Program-made: the position numbers and the translations under genes
In this document: positions 9,901 to 21,037 of the stretch, piece after piece
How positions within the stretch are numbered: position 1 is the first letter of the stretch
How the letters are laid out: the number at the start of each line of letters is the position of its first letter
Assembly: GCA_030512295.1 (NCBI GenBank)
Contig: JAULSR010000001.1
Span: 2,999,001-3,063,000 of the forward strand
Source of the DNA: Bombardia bombarda
Taxonomy: Eukaryota; Ascomycota; Sordariomycetes; Sordariales; Lasiosphaeriaceae
Reading direction: 5' to 3'
DNA: 64,000 bases
Notes under the pieces: generated by a model
The model's database searches: none
The model's input: the letters and a program-made list of their open reading frames with translations, nothing else
What the model was told of the DNA's origin: nothing

Positions 9901-11941
9901 ATGTCCCTGGTTCGGCTCCCCTACGAACTGATTTCGTATGTCATACATGATCTCAGTTTGGCCGACATTCGCAGCTTGAGTCTTGTGTGCAAACGGTTTC
10001 AGTTCCTGTTCAACGAGACGAGCATCGCGAGGCTTATTTTGGAGGTAAATATCGACGTCCCTAATCCGAAAAAGGGGGTGGGCACCATGCATCGTATCTT
10101 GCATCACTCAGCTGACCGAGATGGTGGCTTAGAAGAAGGCGCCAGCAGCCCCAGAAGCGCAGAATGCCCGTGTCAGTCAGCGCTATGCAGTCGAGCTTAG
10201 GCGCCTAGTCAAGCGCCGAGAGGCCGTTGCATCCATCTCCCCTTTCTCCGTCGCCATTGTAGGCGTTGCCGAGACTTGGATCTTTGAGAATGGTGTTCTC
10301 TGTTACATGCACGACCGACAGCTTCGCATCCTTGACATACACCGCTCGGCAAGCCGCGAAATTGTCGTCAACATCCGAGCCCTTCTCAACCACGCTCTTG
10401 AGGCCGAGAACCTGGCCCGCAAGTTCAAGTTCCAGCTCGTCTACTGTGCTCACGACATCGTGTCATGTGTATACGCCCACGCAAAGCCAGGACACAAAAA
10501 CTGGCTCATCGTGTTCAACGCCAAGCAGAATCGCATTCTGACCGTCCTTGAGCTCGACTCTTCCCACAAGATATTTGTCCGAAACAACGACAAGTATCTA
10601 TTCTATGGCACCTTCTCAGAAGTTGCCAGCGATGGGCACAAGCGGTGGGTCATCAAAGGCTATGACATCACAGCCGGAGCCTGGATGAAGGACAAAGTCA
10701 GTCTTCAGGACTTTGCTGGATCAGACATTGGTTCGACTATTTGCTTTGAGATCATCGATGAATACTTCTATGGCCTCTCGAGCCTGGCGGCTTCTGAAAT
10801 TGAAGAGCGGTCTTGGACATCCCGCTACAACTGTTTCCGAATCCCCCTTGAGCCGCGTGGGCTACAAAAGGTTGAGCAGATTCCCAGACGAAGACTCTGG
10901 AGAAGACTACACGCCGAAGGCCCAATCGACGACAGGTGGACGTTTCTCAGAATTTTCAAGGATGAGACCACGGCTCAGTTAAGAGTTATGGAGTCGAGGA
11001 AGGAATGGCCCACAGGGTGCAGCTCAGCGAGGCGTGCCTACTTCATAAGAGAGCTCGTCTTCGGGCCCGTGGAGGGCGAGGAAGATGAGGATTGGGGCGA
11101 GTCCAGCTACTCCCTGGAGACTGACCAGCTGGAAGAGACAGACGAGAAGGAAGCACCCCCAAGCCCATTGGACATTCCTGCGAGGAATCCCCATTTGGTT
11201 CATCCGGGTGACAACGGCTCTACAGCCTTGATGTTCACCTTGAGCACTTGTCCCATTCGATCGTATCACCCGGCATGTCAGACATTTATCGATCTCGTGG
11301 ACGACCGTCCTTCCTTTAACCCGAGTGACCAGCGAATCCGACTTCGGGGAAGCTCCCGTCGCCCATGGTCGCCCAGCGAGTATGGTGAGCGGGATCGTTT
11401 ATTATTGGCAGAGGGTCAGCAACGTCGAGATGAGTTTAACCAACAAGTCAACAGCATTTACAAGCACGAGGAGGTTGTTTTCTGGCCTCCTAATGAAGAC
11501 CCAGCACAGCCTGATCCTGCATTGTCTCACCTCTACCAGATTCTCAACCCACCGGGCCATCTCGGGAACATCCAAGGGAGTTGGAACGAGAGGTCACTCG
11601 TGTACGCCACCGGAGGACTGGAGAGGGGCCTCAAAGCCCTCATTTTCGTATCTTGGGACCCCTCTATTCATTTGATGGGCACTGCACCATATCCCGGCGG
11701 TTTGCCTGGCTTGCATATTTCACCGTTTTCCTCACCACGCCAATCAAAGGGGAAGGGCCGAGCAGAAGACGCATGGCATCCAACCGTGGGGTCCAATGCC
11801 ACCTACTGTTCGGATGGGGACACGGGATTGGGCTCGAAGGCGGCATCAGAACCGGTCGGCACTGCCAAACTCAGCCAATGGGTTAATGTTGAGCAAGCCA
11901 TGTACCGAGACATTGGCCTCGGTTATCATTTCTCTCCCTGA
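9901..11941 (+). CDS. F-box protein
   Basis: Exons are 9901-10044 and 10133-11941. The intron 10045-10132 has a GTAAAT donor, a GCTGACC branch-like site and a CTTAG acceptor; it is phase 0 and the frame continues exactly. The product is 650 aa. Residues 1-48 form an F-box (LPYELISYVIHDLSLADIRSLSLVC), which binds Skp1 in SCF ubiquitin ligases. The rest has a conserved fungal core (VAIVGVAETWIFENGVLCYM, RQLRILDIH) of beta-propeller-like character with acidic inserts near residues 315-340. No WD or LRR motif is clear. Targets are unknown. It converges on the RVS167-type gene about 3 kb away. The upstream 900 bp is pyrimidine-rich, as in fungal promoters. Confidence 0.85.
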
Positions 11942-14900
11942 GCCGCGATCTAATATCTGCAGCGACAACACGGATCTCTCCGTCAAGTGCGGACATATGG
12001 TTCGAGAAAGCGTATGACGAGGGTGGTTTTGATCTACTGGTACACTCGCACTAAATATATAACACAATGGACAACACGGCATGCATTGTTACAAAGTAAC
12101 GTGCCTGATATGACTGTGCAGTTACTCTAGGCATGCTGTGAGACGAAAGGTCTGGGTGTTAGGCTGGCAATATTGACGTGATTGGAGGAAAAAGATCGCC
12201 AGCAAATAGACAGTCCAGCACACATATCAATGTTTCTGGTAAGGTGATAGTCAAGTCAATCCAGAGGGAAGCCCATGATCGCCATGGTAGTGTCCGCCCT
12301 GGTCCGAGTGTGGGTGGATCGGTTGATAACCTCGAGACGGGGCTGCGGAGAAGCCAAGCAGATGAATGAAGTCCTAAAACCAGTTGTAGGAATAGGTAAG
12401 CAGCCGAGGGAGCAATACTTTTTCGCTTTCCAGGCCGCCAAATATAAATCGCCCTTGTTCAGCCTCACTTTACCCCTCCTCGCTCTCTTACCCTCCTTTT
12501 TGGGACACCGAGCCGTTGATTCTCATTGAATATGCCGGACTACTACTGCAACAGTCCCGAATTTCCAATTACCCCTTTTCTACAAGTTTTGATGGCGCGC
12601 AAGACTATTGGCCCTCCTCCTCCACCCACCACCCTTTTCCCCAACAGATGGAATTCATGAGAGCATACGCATATTTCCCATATGTCGCTATTGAGACCAC
12701 CTTCTACCCACTCTACCGTTTAATGTCATTTCCGCTCTCCGCAGGTTTGTATCATTGATGCGGGCAAGTATCAAAATATTAGGCTATCTGCCTTATTCAA
12801 CAGCAGTCAACCATATCCACAAGCTTACGGCTATAAGACAACACAAAGGTAACTGCGGGTCTTTTGAGACCACTTCTTGGCTGCATCTGCGTTTGTATCC
12901 TCTCCACATGCAGATAGAGGCAGAACAACAAGGCAAGGCATATTTTACTCCCTTCCCCCCTATCTCCCGATTTTCCCCTCATTTATGTGCATCTTCAAAG
13001 TGCACTTTCGGGATTGCTCCCTTATCTCGACGTCGCTGCATATGGTGTTATCGTGAGGGGAGAATACGGAACGATGAGAAATATGGGGTTGGGGAATCTG
13101 CCTTGCGTGCGAGGGTAATTTGTACTACGATCACTGGTGATGATGATGGTGGGCAGTGGTTGCTGGGTCGGTACTGGTAAACGTCACAAGGAAGCTGAGA
13201 GCAACAGCTGCTACCACAGCCTGCCTTAACACACCACCACGGATTGGTAAATCCATGTACGGAGAGTGCAAACTGCGAGTTGCCCTTGCATCGCATACAC
13301 CACTACAGTGTATGGTGCATGCGCAGACTACATCAACCTCACCCATGATGCTTGCAGTTCACCCAACCACCTCAGCTACCTACCTACTTCTGTTGTTTAA
13401 ATCGCATAATATCGGAAGTTTTCGTGTCACAGCAGACAAATAGAAATCAAATGTCACACCACTACCAAGTCAAGCGAGACGCGCGCACTTGCGCGATGGA
13501 ATATGCATAACGCAGCTTGTGTTCTTTCGGGAACCAGACCACGGATGGAATTCTTGCGCACCACATTTGAGACACACATACACACACACATACACACACA
13601 ACAACACACACATCTGGGAGTAAGTTACCTGTTCTGTCGACCCATGGTTTCTTCCTCTTGTCAACCAACTATCCACCCCTCACATATACCACTGGTGGAT
13701 CGTGATGAGTCGCCCGGTTACATAGCCAAAGGATATGGCTACCAAGTCTCTCTTCAAGGCTGTGACCGCCGATGACGCCTTTGATAACACAGAGATGCGC
13801 AAATAAATGATCGTGAAAAGGAGGCCTCCTATTGTGAATGAAAGCTCAGACAGCGAGCTCGTTGCTCAGTATCTCTGTATGTCCCATACCTCCCCGGTGC
13901 AGCAGTGGGCCTGCTTGATGCGGAAGATAGACTGAGAGAGATAAGTATCTGGGACTTTCATCTTCCCACTTAAAGAAAGTTATTCGATCTACTACAACCA
14001 CCCCATCCCTCCCCCCTTTTTTCTCTTCTTTTTGCGTGAAATGCACTTACCCCTATTTTAGTCTCCAATCTCCAAATCTCGCATATGAAAAGATGCAGCC
14101 ATCAATGAATGGACGGCGAAAGATCAGAAAAAAAAACAGTCTCAAGAGCAAAGCACATCCGTAGCACATACAATTCATCACGACTGACACCCCTTTTCAC
14201 TCCTCACCTCCTTTTTTACCTCTTATGCTCCACTTTATTCAGATATGTAGTGTACCGTACCTAGTTTAACCTAACCGACCGATGATGGGACCGACCGACC
14301 GAAAACCAAACAAACCATGAACCAAGCGACCGAACAACCAACCAACCAATTCGCGCTTGCCATGACAACAACAACAACAACAACAACCACCGCCGTTCGC
14401 TCCTTTCTGTATAGATGCGCACATCCCCACCCACTGACTACCGCAGTCTCAATCCGTTGATCCAACCAACAAACCCAATATGAAAAACACCGTCCCAAGA
14501 GCGTCCTGTCCCCATAATGGACAATCTCATTGGGAATGCATGCACGCATCCCATGTATGTATGATGCAATGTATCGCCATCCCATTCCATCCTTTTACCC
14601 TCTTCCGCCTCTACTGCCCCTTCTCTCTTTCTTCCATGGCCAACCTGTCCGGTACATATAGCATTGTAGCTGCATACGCTATAATGAGTGCTGTACTTCT
14701 TGTTGCCGCAACAAAGGTTGGCAGTCAGTCCTAATCGCTTCCTCCTCCTCTTCTTTGCTTTGCTTCAACTTTCGCGCCAAAAATACGCCTAACCTAACCA
14801 AAAACACACTGCTGGTGGCAATAATGTTGTTGTTGATGTTGATAATGCTGGTAAAACACGACGAGAATTTCCCAGGGCAAAAGACAGACAGTTATGTGTG

Positions 14901-14965
14901 TCGCAACGTGCCATCATGCATTATCATGTCTCCCCTCTGCTCGCTTGCCTTCTTGTCTATGAGCC
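11942..14965. other. Intergenic region between convergent F-box and RVS167-type genes
   Basis: This 3-kb spacer lies between two convergent genes, so it should hold both 3' UTRs. I see no open frame with domain character. The longest, 12755-13180 (+), is compositionally simple and has no splice-supported partner. Simple repeats are present: CA/TACACA at 13571-13612 and (CAA)8 at 14364-14387. A long lineage-specific or noncoding transcript cannot be excluded. Confidence 0.6.
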
Positions 14966-16572
14966 CTAGCTATTATTCAACTTTACATAATTACCTAAAA
15001 GCTGTTAGCGCATCCCCTATTCCATGTTCGATCTCTTGCACTCCAACATCTCGCACCGCACCGTGAGAGGGTAAAGATACAAATACAACACAACACTTAC
15101 CAGGAAACTGTCCCTGCTTATTATGCAGCTTGCCAACCCACCACTCATTATCATTGTTCGTCCTCGTCACAATCTCAATCACGTCGCCGGCGCGGAAACT
15201 CAAGTCGCCCTCGGCCTGCGCGGCGTAGTCGTACAGCGCAGTCACCATCTCGGGAGCCGGCACCGCGCTGAGCCTGCTGGGCTTCGGCTTCGGCGGTGGC
15301 GGCTTCCCCTTGGCAGCCACGGTGGCGGCCAGCGATGAGGGCTTGGGGCCCGTCAGTGGAGGTGAGACCGGTCCCCCGGCGCTGGAGCTAGCCCCAGCCG
15401 TGGCGAACACCGGGGAGTAGGGCGGTGGCGCGTGTTCCTCTCCGTTGGTCTGGCGTTGCCAGACGGGCTTGGACGTGTCCGCCGTGCCCGGTAGTTGCAA
15501 TGTCGATGTTGCGTCCGCCGACGAGGAAGGCCCTGCTGTGAGCAGACCTGCCGTCTTGTTCCCTTCTAATGCCGCCGGCTTAGGGCCGTATTTTGGCGGG
15601 CGCTTCATGCCGCTCGTCTTGAATTTGACGATGGAAAGCTTCTCGGCGCGCTCCTGGACGTCGCCGCGCTTGGCCTGGAAGGCCTCCTCGAGTTCGAGGG
15701 TCAGGTCGAAGTAGCCGATGTCGCAGTTTTGCATCTTCTCGTGCAGGGTGTAAAAGATGTTGAGCTGCATGTAGTAGAAGGACTGGAACAGGGGCTGGAT
15801 GAACTCGCGCTCGAGCTTGAAGAGCTTGGGTAGCTCGTCCTTGAGCAGGTCGTTGAAGTAGTTAAACTCCTGGGTCGACGTCTCGACCTCGTTCTCGGCC
15901 TTCCAGAGCGCCTTCTCGTCCTTTGGCGACCGGTCCTTCTTGTCCTGGAGCTTCTTGAGCGTGGCGCGGTGCCGGTCGTAGTCTAGCTTCTTGTGCTCGC
16001 GCTTGGTGGCCGTCTTGCGGATCACCTTGATGACGTCCATCAGCTCTTGCGCTGGCCGAACCACCCTACTCTCGATCATCTCCAGCTCGGGCGCCAGCGT
16101 CTCCTGAAGATCCTTGACCACGGCTTCGTATTCCTCGCAGGCGCGGATGCCCTCGAGGTGCTCTTGCGCCACAAGCGAATCGGGGTCCGACATACGGCCG
16201 CTGATTGGCTTGTAGATCTCGGTCATGGCCCGGGAGAACTCGATCTGGTGGGCGAGCATGCCGTTGATGGCATCAAAGTACTTTTGGCTCTCATCGTGTA
16301 GTCTTTTTGTCTCGGTCTCGAGCTCCTGAAATCTGCGCTCTGAGTCGATGTAGACGGGGTCCTTTGTGTGCTCGCCGATGTTGAATTTGGCCTTGAAGGT
16401 TTGAGGCGCCTGTGGGTTTGCAGCAGCAGCAGCAGCAGCAGTGTCAGTCGAGTCGTGAGAACAAGTTGCGCACGAATGCGCGCGCGCGCGCGAGAGCGAG
16501 AGAGGGTTAGAGGGGAGATTAAGGAGGCTAACGCACCCGAACGACACTCTTCTGGAAGCCTTTGAAACTCAT
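14966..16572 (-). CDS. RVS167: BAR-SH3 protein, amphiphysin/Rvs167 type
   Basis: Exons are 16572-16537, 16409-15101 and 15100-side intron to a 29-nt last exon 14994-14966. Both introns are canonical (GTGCGT...CCACAG; GTAAGT...TTTTAG). The 12-codon first exon gives MSFKGFQKSVVR joined to APQTFKAKF, the typical Rvs167 start. The last exon finishes the SH3 domain as QFPGNYVKL. The product is 457 aa. Residues about 15-240 are a BAR domain (DPVYIDSERRFQELE, long charged helices). Residues about 270-385 are a Pro/Ser-rich linker with PPPPKPKPSR. Residues about 392-452 are SH3 (ALYDYAAQAEGDLSF, NEWWVG). The family bends membranes and drives scission in endocytosis with actin. The first intron carries a (CAG)7 run. 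Confidence 0.93.
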
Positions 16573-17477
16573 ACTTCACTAATATCGTATGTCGTCTAGC
16601 TGTTTGAGATGATGTGGGCGTTGTGACAAGGAGGTCCCAGACCTAGCAGCTGTTATGGAGATTGCGGAGCTTCCGGGTTGTGTTGCGGGCAATCGAGGGG
16701 GTTTCGGTGTTCTAAGGGTTGATGAAGACCAAGGATTGCACCTGACGCACGCCAGCGCTGATGACGATTGCCAGGGGGGCGGAGCCACTCGTCAGCGTTC
16801 CTTGGCTGGATGGCGGCCTGAATGGTGGGCGTGTGCTCGCGTGGTGGCGCGGACTCTTTTAACGACTCAACGGCCTTCCTTCCCTTGCAACAAACAAGTT
16901 CCTTGTGGCTGAAGGTTTGTCTTAGTGATACCCAAGGTAAGCAGCTGCGCAGGTACAGCGCCAACAGTGGATACGTCGCAAAAAGGCGTGTGGTAATTCT
17001 AGGAGCAGATACGGCGACTCAGAGATGCAACAAAGTCAAAAAAACTCGTGGCAGACAAAGCTCGCAGGCGTCAGATGTCGTTGCAGGTGGATATTGAATG
17101 CGGGAAGCTTCAGTGCCGCAGGCCTCCATAACTCATGGATGCTTTTCATGTGGGCACTCCGTCATTCCGTCCCAAAGAGGGCTGGCGTCATGCGCGATTG
17201 CCCAGACACTCCAGAAGCGGACAGAAGCGGAGATCGGCTGTCTTTCACGTTTGCGGCCGGTTCACCAGCTGCCGGCCGCTCCCTATTGGCTGGCATTGGG
17301 CTGGGCTCGCTGGGGCCAGCTCGCTGACTGGCTGTTATCGCCGACACCCTCCGACGCCAGTCCGAGCGCGGGCCTTTTCATATCTATGGGGAAATTCGTC
17401 AAAAGCAAAGGGTCGATTGCGTTTGCGCAGGAACACATTCCTCCACCGACATCCCGACCACCCATCTGTTTTCCATC
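16573..17477. promoter_or_regulatory. Divergent region RVS167-type/NFS1
   Basis: This 905-bp spacer separates two divergent starts and presumably contains both promoters. Overlapping open frames on both strands at about 16,650-16,960 show no recognisable domain and look like chance in GC-rich DNA. CT-rich patches before the NFS1 ATG resemble fungal initiation regions. Confidence 0.5.
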
Positions 17478-19178
17478 ATGGCAAACATTGCGCCGTCGGT
17501 CCTGAGGCAGGCAACACGCCTAGCATCGAAGTCGGTCATCTCGGCAGCCCCCCGCCGCGGTGCTCCAGCTCTATCGCGGGTGGCGACCACTGTCTCGGCC
17601 GTCAAATCCGCCTCCGCCAAGCGCTCATATGTGACCGAGACGAAGCGCGACAATGCCCAGGCCGCCCAGGCCGAGACGGCCATCCGCCTGGACAAGCACG
17701 AGCTCGACAAGTCGGGCGTCACTTTGAGCGCGCAGGATGGCTCCAATGTCGCCCACGTTAGCCCCATCGCGGGTAAGCTTCTTTCCCTGGCCCAGAGCTC
17801 GGCGATATCCCGCCATGATGATATCCGGCGTTAACTTAGTTTAGACGTGCTCAAGAATGTAACTGTAATGGACGAGGGCCAGCGTCCCATCTATCTCGAC
17901 ATGCAGGCGACAACACCGGTGGATCCGCGCGTCCTCGACGCCATGATGCCCTACTTCACCGAGTTCTACGGCAACCCCCACTCCCGCACACACGCTTACG
18001 GCTGGGAGAGCGAGAAGGCGGTCGAGGAGGCCCGACAACACATTGCCGACCTGATTGGCGCCGATCCCAAGGAAATCATCTTCACCAGCGGCGCCACCGA
18101 GAGCAACAACATGAGCATCAAGGGCGTCGCACGCTTCTTTGGTCGGTCCGGAAAGAAGAAGCATATCGTCACCAGCCAGACAGAGCACAAGTGTGTTCTC
18201 GACAGCTGCAGGCATCTGCAAGACGAGGGGTTCGAGGTCACATACCTGCCGGTACAGCACAATGGTCTGATTGACCTGAAGGCGCTGGAGGATGCCATCC
18301 GCCCCGACACTGCTATTGTTAGCATTATGGCGGTAAACAACGAAATCGGAGTCATCCAGCCGCTCGAGGAGATCGGCAAGCTCTGCCGCTCCAAAAAGGT
18401 CTTCTTCCACACCGATGCCGCCCAGGCTGTCGGGAAGATGCCCCTCGACGTCAACGCCATGAATATCGACCTGATGTCTATTTCATCCCACAAGATCTAC
18501 GGCCCCAAGGGCATTGGAGCGTGCTATGTCCGTCGTCGTCCAAGAGTCAGATTGGATCCTATTATTAGCGGAGGAGGGCAGGAGCGAGGTCTGCGGAGCG
18601 GCACGCTGGCGCCGCCGCTCGTTGTCGGCTTCGGAGAGGCGTGTCGCATTGCCAAGGAAGAGCTGGCGGTATGTTTTGACGTGTTTCTGCTGCATGATTT
18701 ATCACTTGACATGCGCTGCACCCTTTTCTTTTGAATATGTACTAACTGTTACCAGTACGATTCTAAGCGCATCAAGTACCTGTCGGACCGGTTACTCAAA
18801 GGGCTATTATCCATGGAGCACACCAGCCAGAACGGAGACCCAGACCACTTTTACCCCGGCTGCGTAAACGTATCGTTTGCGTATGTTGAGGGAGAGTCCC
18901 TGCTGATGGCGCTGAAAGATATCGCCCTTTCCTCGGGGAGCGCATGCACCTCAGCATCCCTGGAACCCAGCTACGTATTACGGGCGCTGGGCAACAGCGA
19001 CGAGAGCGCCCATTCCAGCATTCGTTTTGGAATTGGCCGCTTCACGACAGAGCAGGAGATTGACTACGTACTAAAGGCTGTGACAGAGCGTGTCGGGTTC
19101 CTGCGTGAGCTCAGCCCCCTGTGGGAGCTTGTCCAGGATGGTGTCGACCTGAGCACGATCGAGTGGAGCCAGCATTAG
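17478..19178 (+). CDS. NFS1: Mitochondrial cysteine desulfurase
   Basis: Exons are 17478-17772, 17845-18668 and 18756-19178. The introns of 72 and 87 bp are canonical, and the second has a perfect TACTAAC branch. The product is 513 aa, close to the usual length of about 500. Residues about 1-55 are a Ser/Ala/Arg-rich mitochondrial presequence. The core starts RPIYLDMQATTPVDPRVLD and continues TSGATESNN and QTEHKCVLDSC. The PLP-binding lysine lies in ISSHKIYGPKG (about K315), and the catalytic persulfide cysteine in LSSGSACTSASLEPSYVLRA (about C437). The enzyme takes sulfur from cysteine for Fe-S cluster assembly on Isu in the mitochondrial matrix and also for tRNA thiolation. All key residues are intact. 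This is among the firmest calls in the window. Confidence 0.97.
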
Positions 19179-19645
19179 TGATTCATGAGATTCTTTGCTT
19201 CAGAAGGACGTGGGACGATAGGAACATGTTGCATCAACCGACGTTTATGACAAAAAATTACCGCTCCCGCGTCGCAGTGCGCAGGGGCAACGTGTACAAT
19301 ATGGAAGTTCTGGGTAAGTGCATGTAGTTCTAGGTGATTACACAGAATGATACCAAGGGAGGAAAAGGCATTTGCCAGCATAAGAACTGTTTTTGTATAA
19401 CTATGGAATCATGACTTTCTCCTCTAGTTGTGGGTGTTTTACTTGGGTGCACTTGTGCAAGTGTCTTGGAGAATGACAGGTCCTGTATGTGTCAAGCAGT
19501 TGTACTAGCACGAGATTGTGTCACGATCTTACCGATCACGAACTGGGTGGTACCTAGGGACGCGTGACCATGTTTTGAGCTTTCTTCTGCCCTCTCCATT
19601 CATCCTGTCAGACCTTTGCAGTGAAGATGATATGTCAACAGCGCA
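19179..19645. other. Spacer downstream of NFS1
   Basis: About 470 bp that includes the NFS1 3' UTR. No coding or structural feature is seen. Confidence 0.5.
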
Positions 19646-20093
19646 ATGAGCAAGGAGGCCCCGGGTTTCAACATCAACGCGATGCATGTCGTTGTGCGCA
19701 ACGACGCCTTACGCAAGCGCGGCCATGCAGTGGAACAGAAGACGTAAGATGTCTTGTTTAATTTGACGAGGCCTTGGCTGGCCGAAAAGCAATTGGAGGT
19801 TATCTCCAAGTATGTTCAGGTTACCTACACAATCACGTTGCGAAATATTGAGCGCATTCCAGTATGTGGAAATGACCCAGTAGAGATACAGTGAACTTCG
19901 GGTAGCATGTCGGATTATGATCTGCTGCATGATGTCACCGCAATAGTGGGCTCCCCACTTCATCACAAGGGCCCTTCCTGTTCAACTATGACATCATAAC
20001 CGACCCCGGCTTGCCCAGTAAGGGTATCGCAACGATCAATGCCACCAAAAAGGTTCTCAATACCATGATTCGACTGGGTTCTAGACTACCCTG
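19646..20093 (+). pseudogene. Eroded gene of unknown family
   Basis: From ATG 19646 one frame reads protein-like sequence with three pieces separated by stops. The first is MSKEAPGFNINAMHVVVR to a TAA near 19749. The same frame resumes with RPWLAEKQLEVISKYVQ to a TGA near 19892. A different frame then gives FNYDIITDPGLPSKGIATIN ending at TGGTAG. A good splice donor (GTATGT near 19861) suggests ancestral introns, but no choice of introns that I tried restores one frame cleanly. I do not recognise the family. It is most simply a decayed gene between NFS1 and the CsbD-like gene. Confidence 0.35.
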
Positions 20094-20312
20094 GTAGCTT
20101 GGAGCAGTTAGTTTGCGGAGACCCTTATGCGGCTTCGAGGGAAAAGTGAGACTTGTTATTCCTATAAGAAGACCTGGCTTGGCTCTCACGATCTCAACAT
20201 CTTTCCTCTGCATCAACATCATCAAACAAATACCACCATCTCCAACACAAAACAAGACTCATACCCCAAACCAAACCAAATACATATCAAACCAACCAAC
20301 CAACCATCCAAC
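20094..20312 (+). promoter_or_regulatory. Promoter/5' UTR of the CsbD-like gene
   Basis: The stretch before the ATG at 20313 is A/C-rich (repeated CCAACCAACC and CAAACCAAA steps). This is typical of the unstructured 5' leaders of highly expressed fungal stress genes. Confidence 0.45.
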
Positions 20313-21037
20313 ATGTCTAACAACAACACCTCCACTCTCCAGTCGTACGTCGACTCTGCCACTGGCGCCGTCCAGGACGTGGTGGGCGCCGTGTTCGGCA
20401 GCACTGGCGATCAGGTATGCAGCATGCACTTTTAGCCATTGGCTCAGTCTCCAACCATATGTTAACCCCCATCGTCTCTACAGGCCGAGGGCAAGGCGAA
20501 GCAGCAAAAGGCCGACGCCGAGTACGAGGCTTCGCACGCGACAGCCAAGCTGCCCGGATTCACAGCCTCGTCGTCTGGTGCAATCACCAAGGACGACCCG
20601 AACCGCGCTGCCGGCTCGTGGAACCAAACTGCCGGCTCAGCCAAGGAGTTTGTCGGTGGCGTAGTAGGCTCTGAGGTACGTCATTTACTGGTTACTCCAC
20701 TCACCTATCCTACACAGTCTACACACCTTCTTTCCCTTTACGGAAACCTTTCCCTTTTGTGTTTATGCATTAACTGACAATGTTTGGCTTCTAGAACCTG
20801 AAGCAGTCGGGCCGCGAGCAGAACCTGGCGGGCCAGGAGCAGGAGGCGCGGGGCCAAGTCACCGACTATGCCTCGGGCGTTGCGGACCGTGTCGCGGGCA
20901 CGGTGGGCGGCGCGTTCGCCGGCGTGACTGGCGACCGCGTCAAGCAGGCCGAGTACCAGAGCCAGCATGATACGGGAAAGACTCAGCAGCGCGGCGCTGA
21001 GCACGATATTGTGAAGCAGGCTGAGGCGCGTCAGTAG
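20313..21037 (+). CDS. CsbD-like stress protein (cruciform/mismatch DNA-binding family)
   Basis: Exons are 20313-20414, 20484-20675 and 20795-21037. Both introns are phase 0 with GTATGC/CTACAG and GTACGT/TTCTAG ends. The product is 178 aa, highly hydrophilic and Gln/Ala/Gly-rich, without membrane segments. It shows the CsbD-type repeated pattern around GDQAEGKAKQQKADAEYEA, GSWNQTAGSAKEFVGG and QSGREQNLAGQEQEARGQV. Fungal relatives are annotated as mismatched-base-pair and cruciform DNA recognition proteins (Hmp1-like), and bacterial CsbD is a general stress protein. I infer a stress-induced, perhaps DNA-protective role. The family call is strong from composition and pattern, but the biochemical function is uncertain. 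Confidence 0.8.

Noticed and set aside
12755..13180. 141-codon frame in the F-box/RVS167 spacer
   Set aside because: Unlike any family I know, without codon periodicity evident by eye, and lying in UTR-like sequence.
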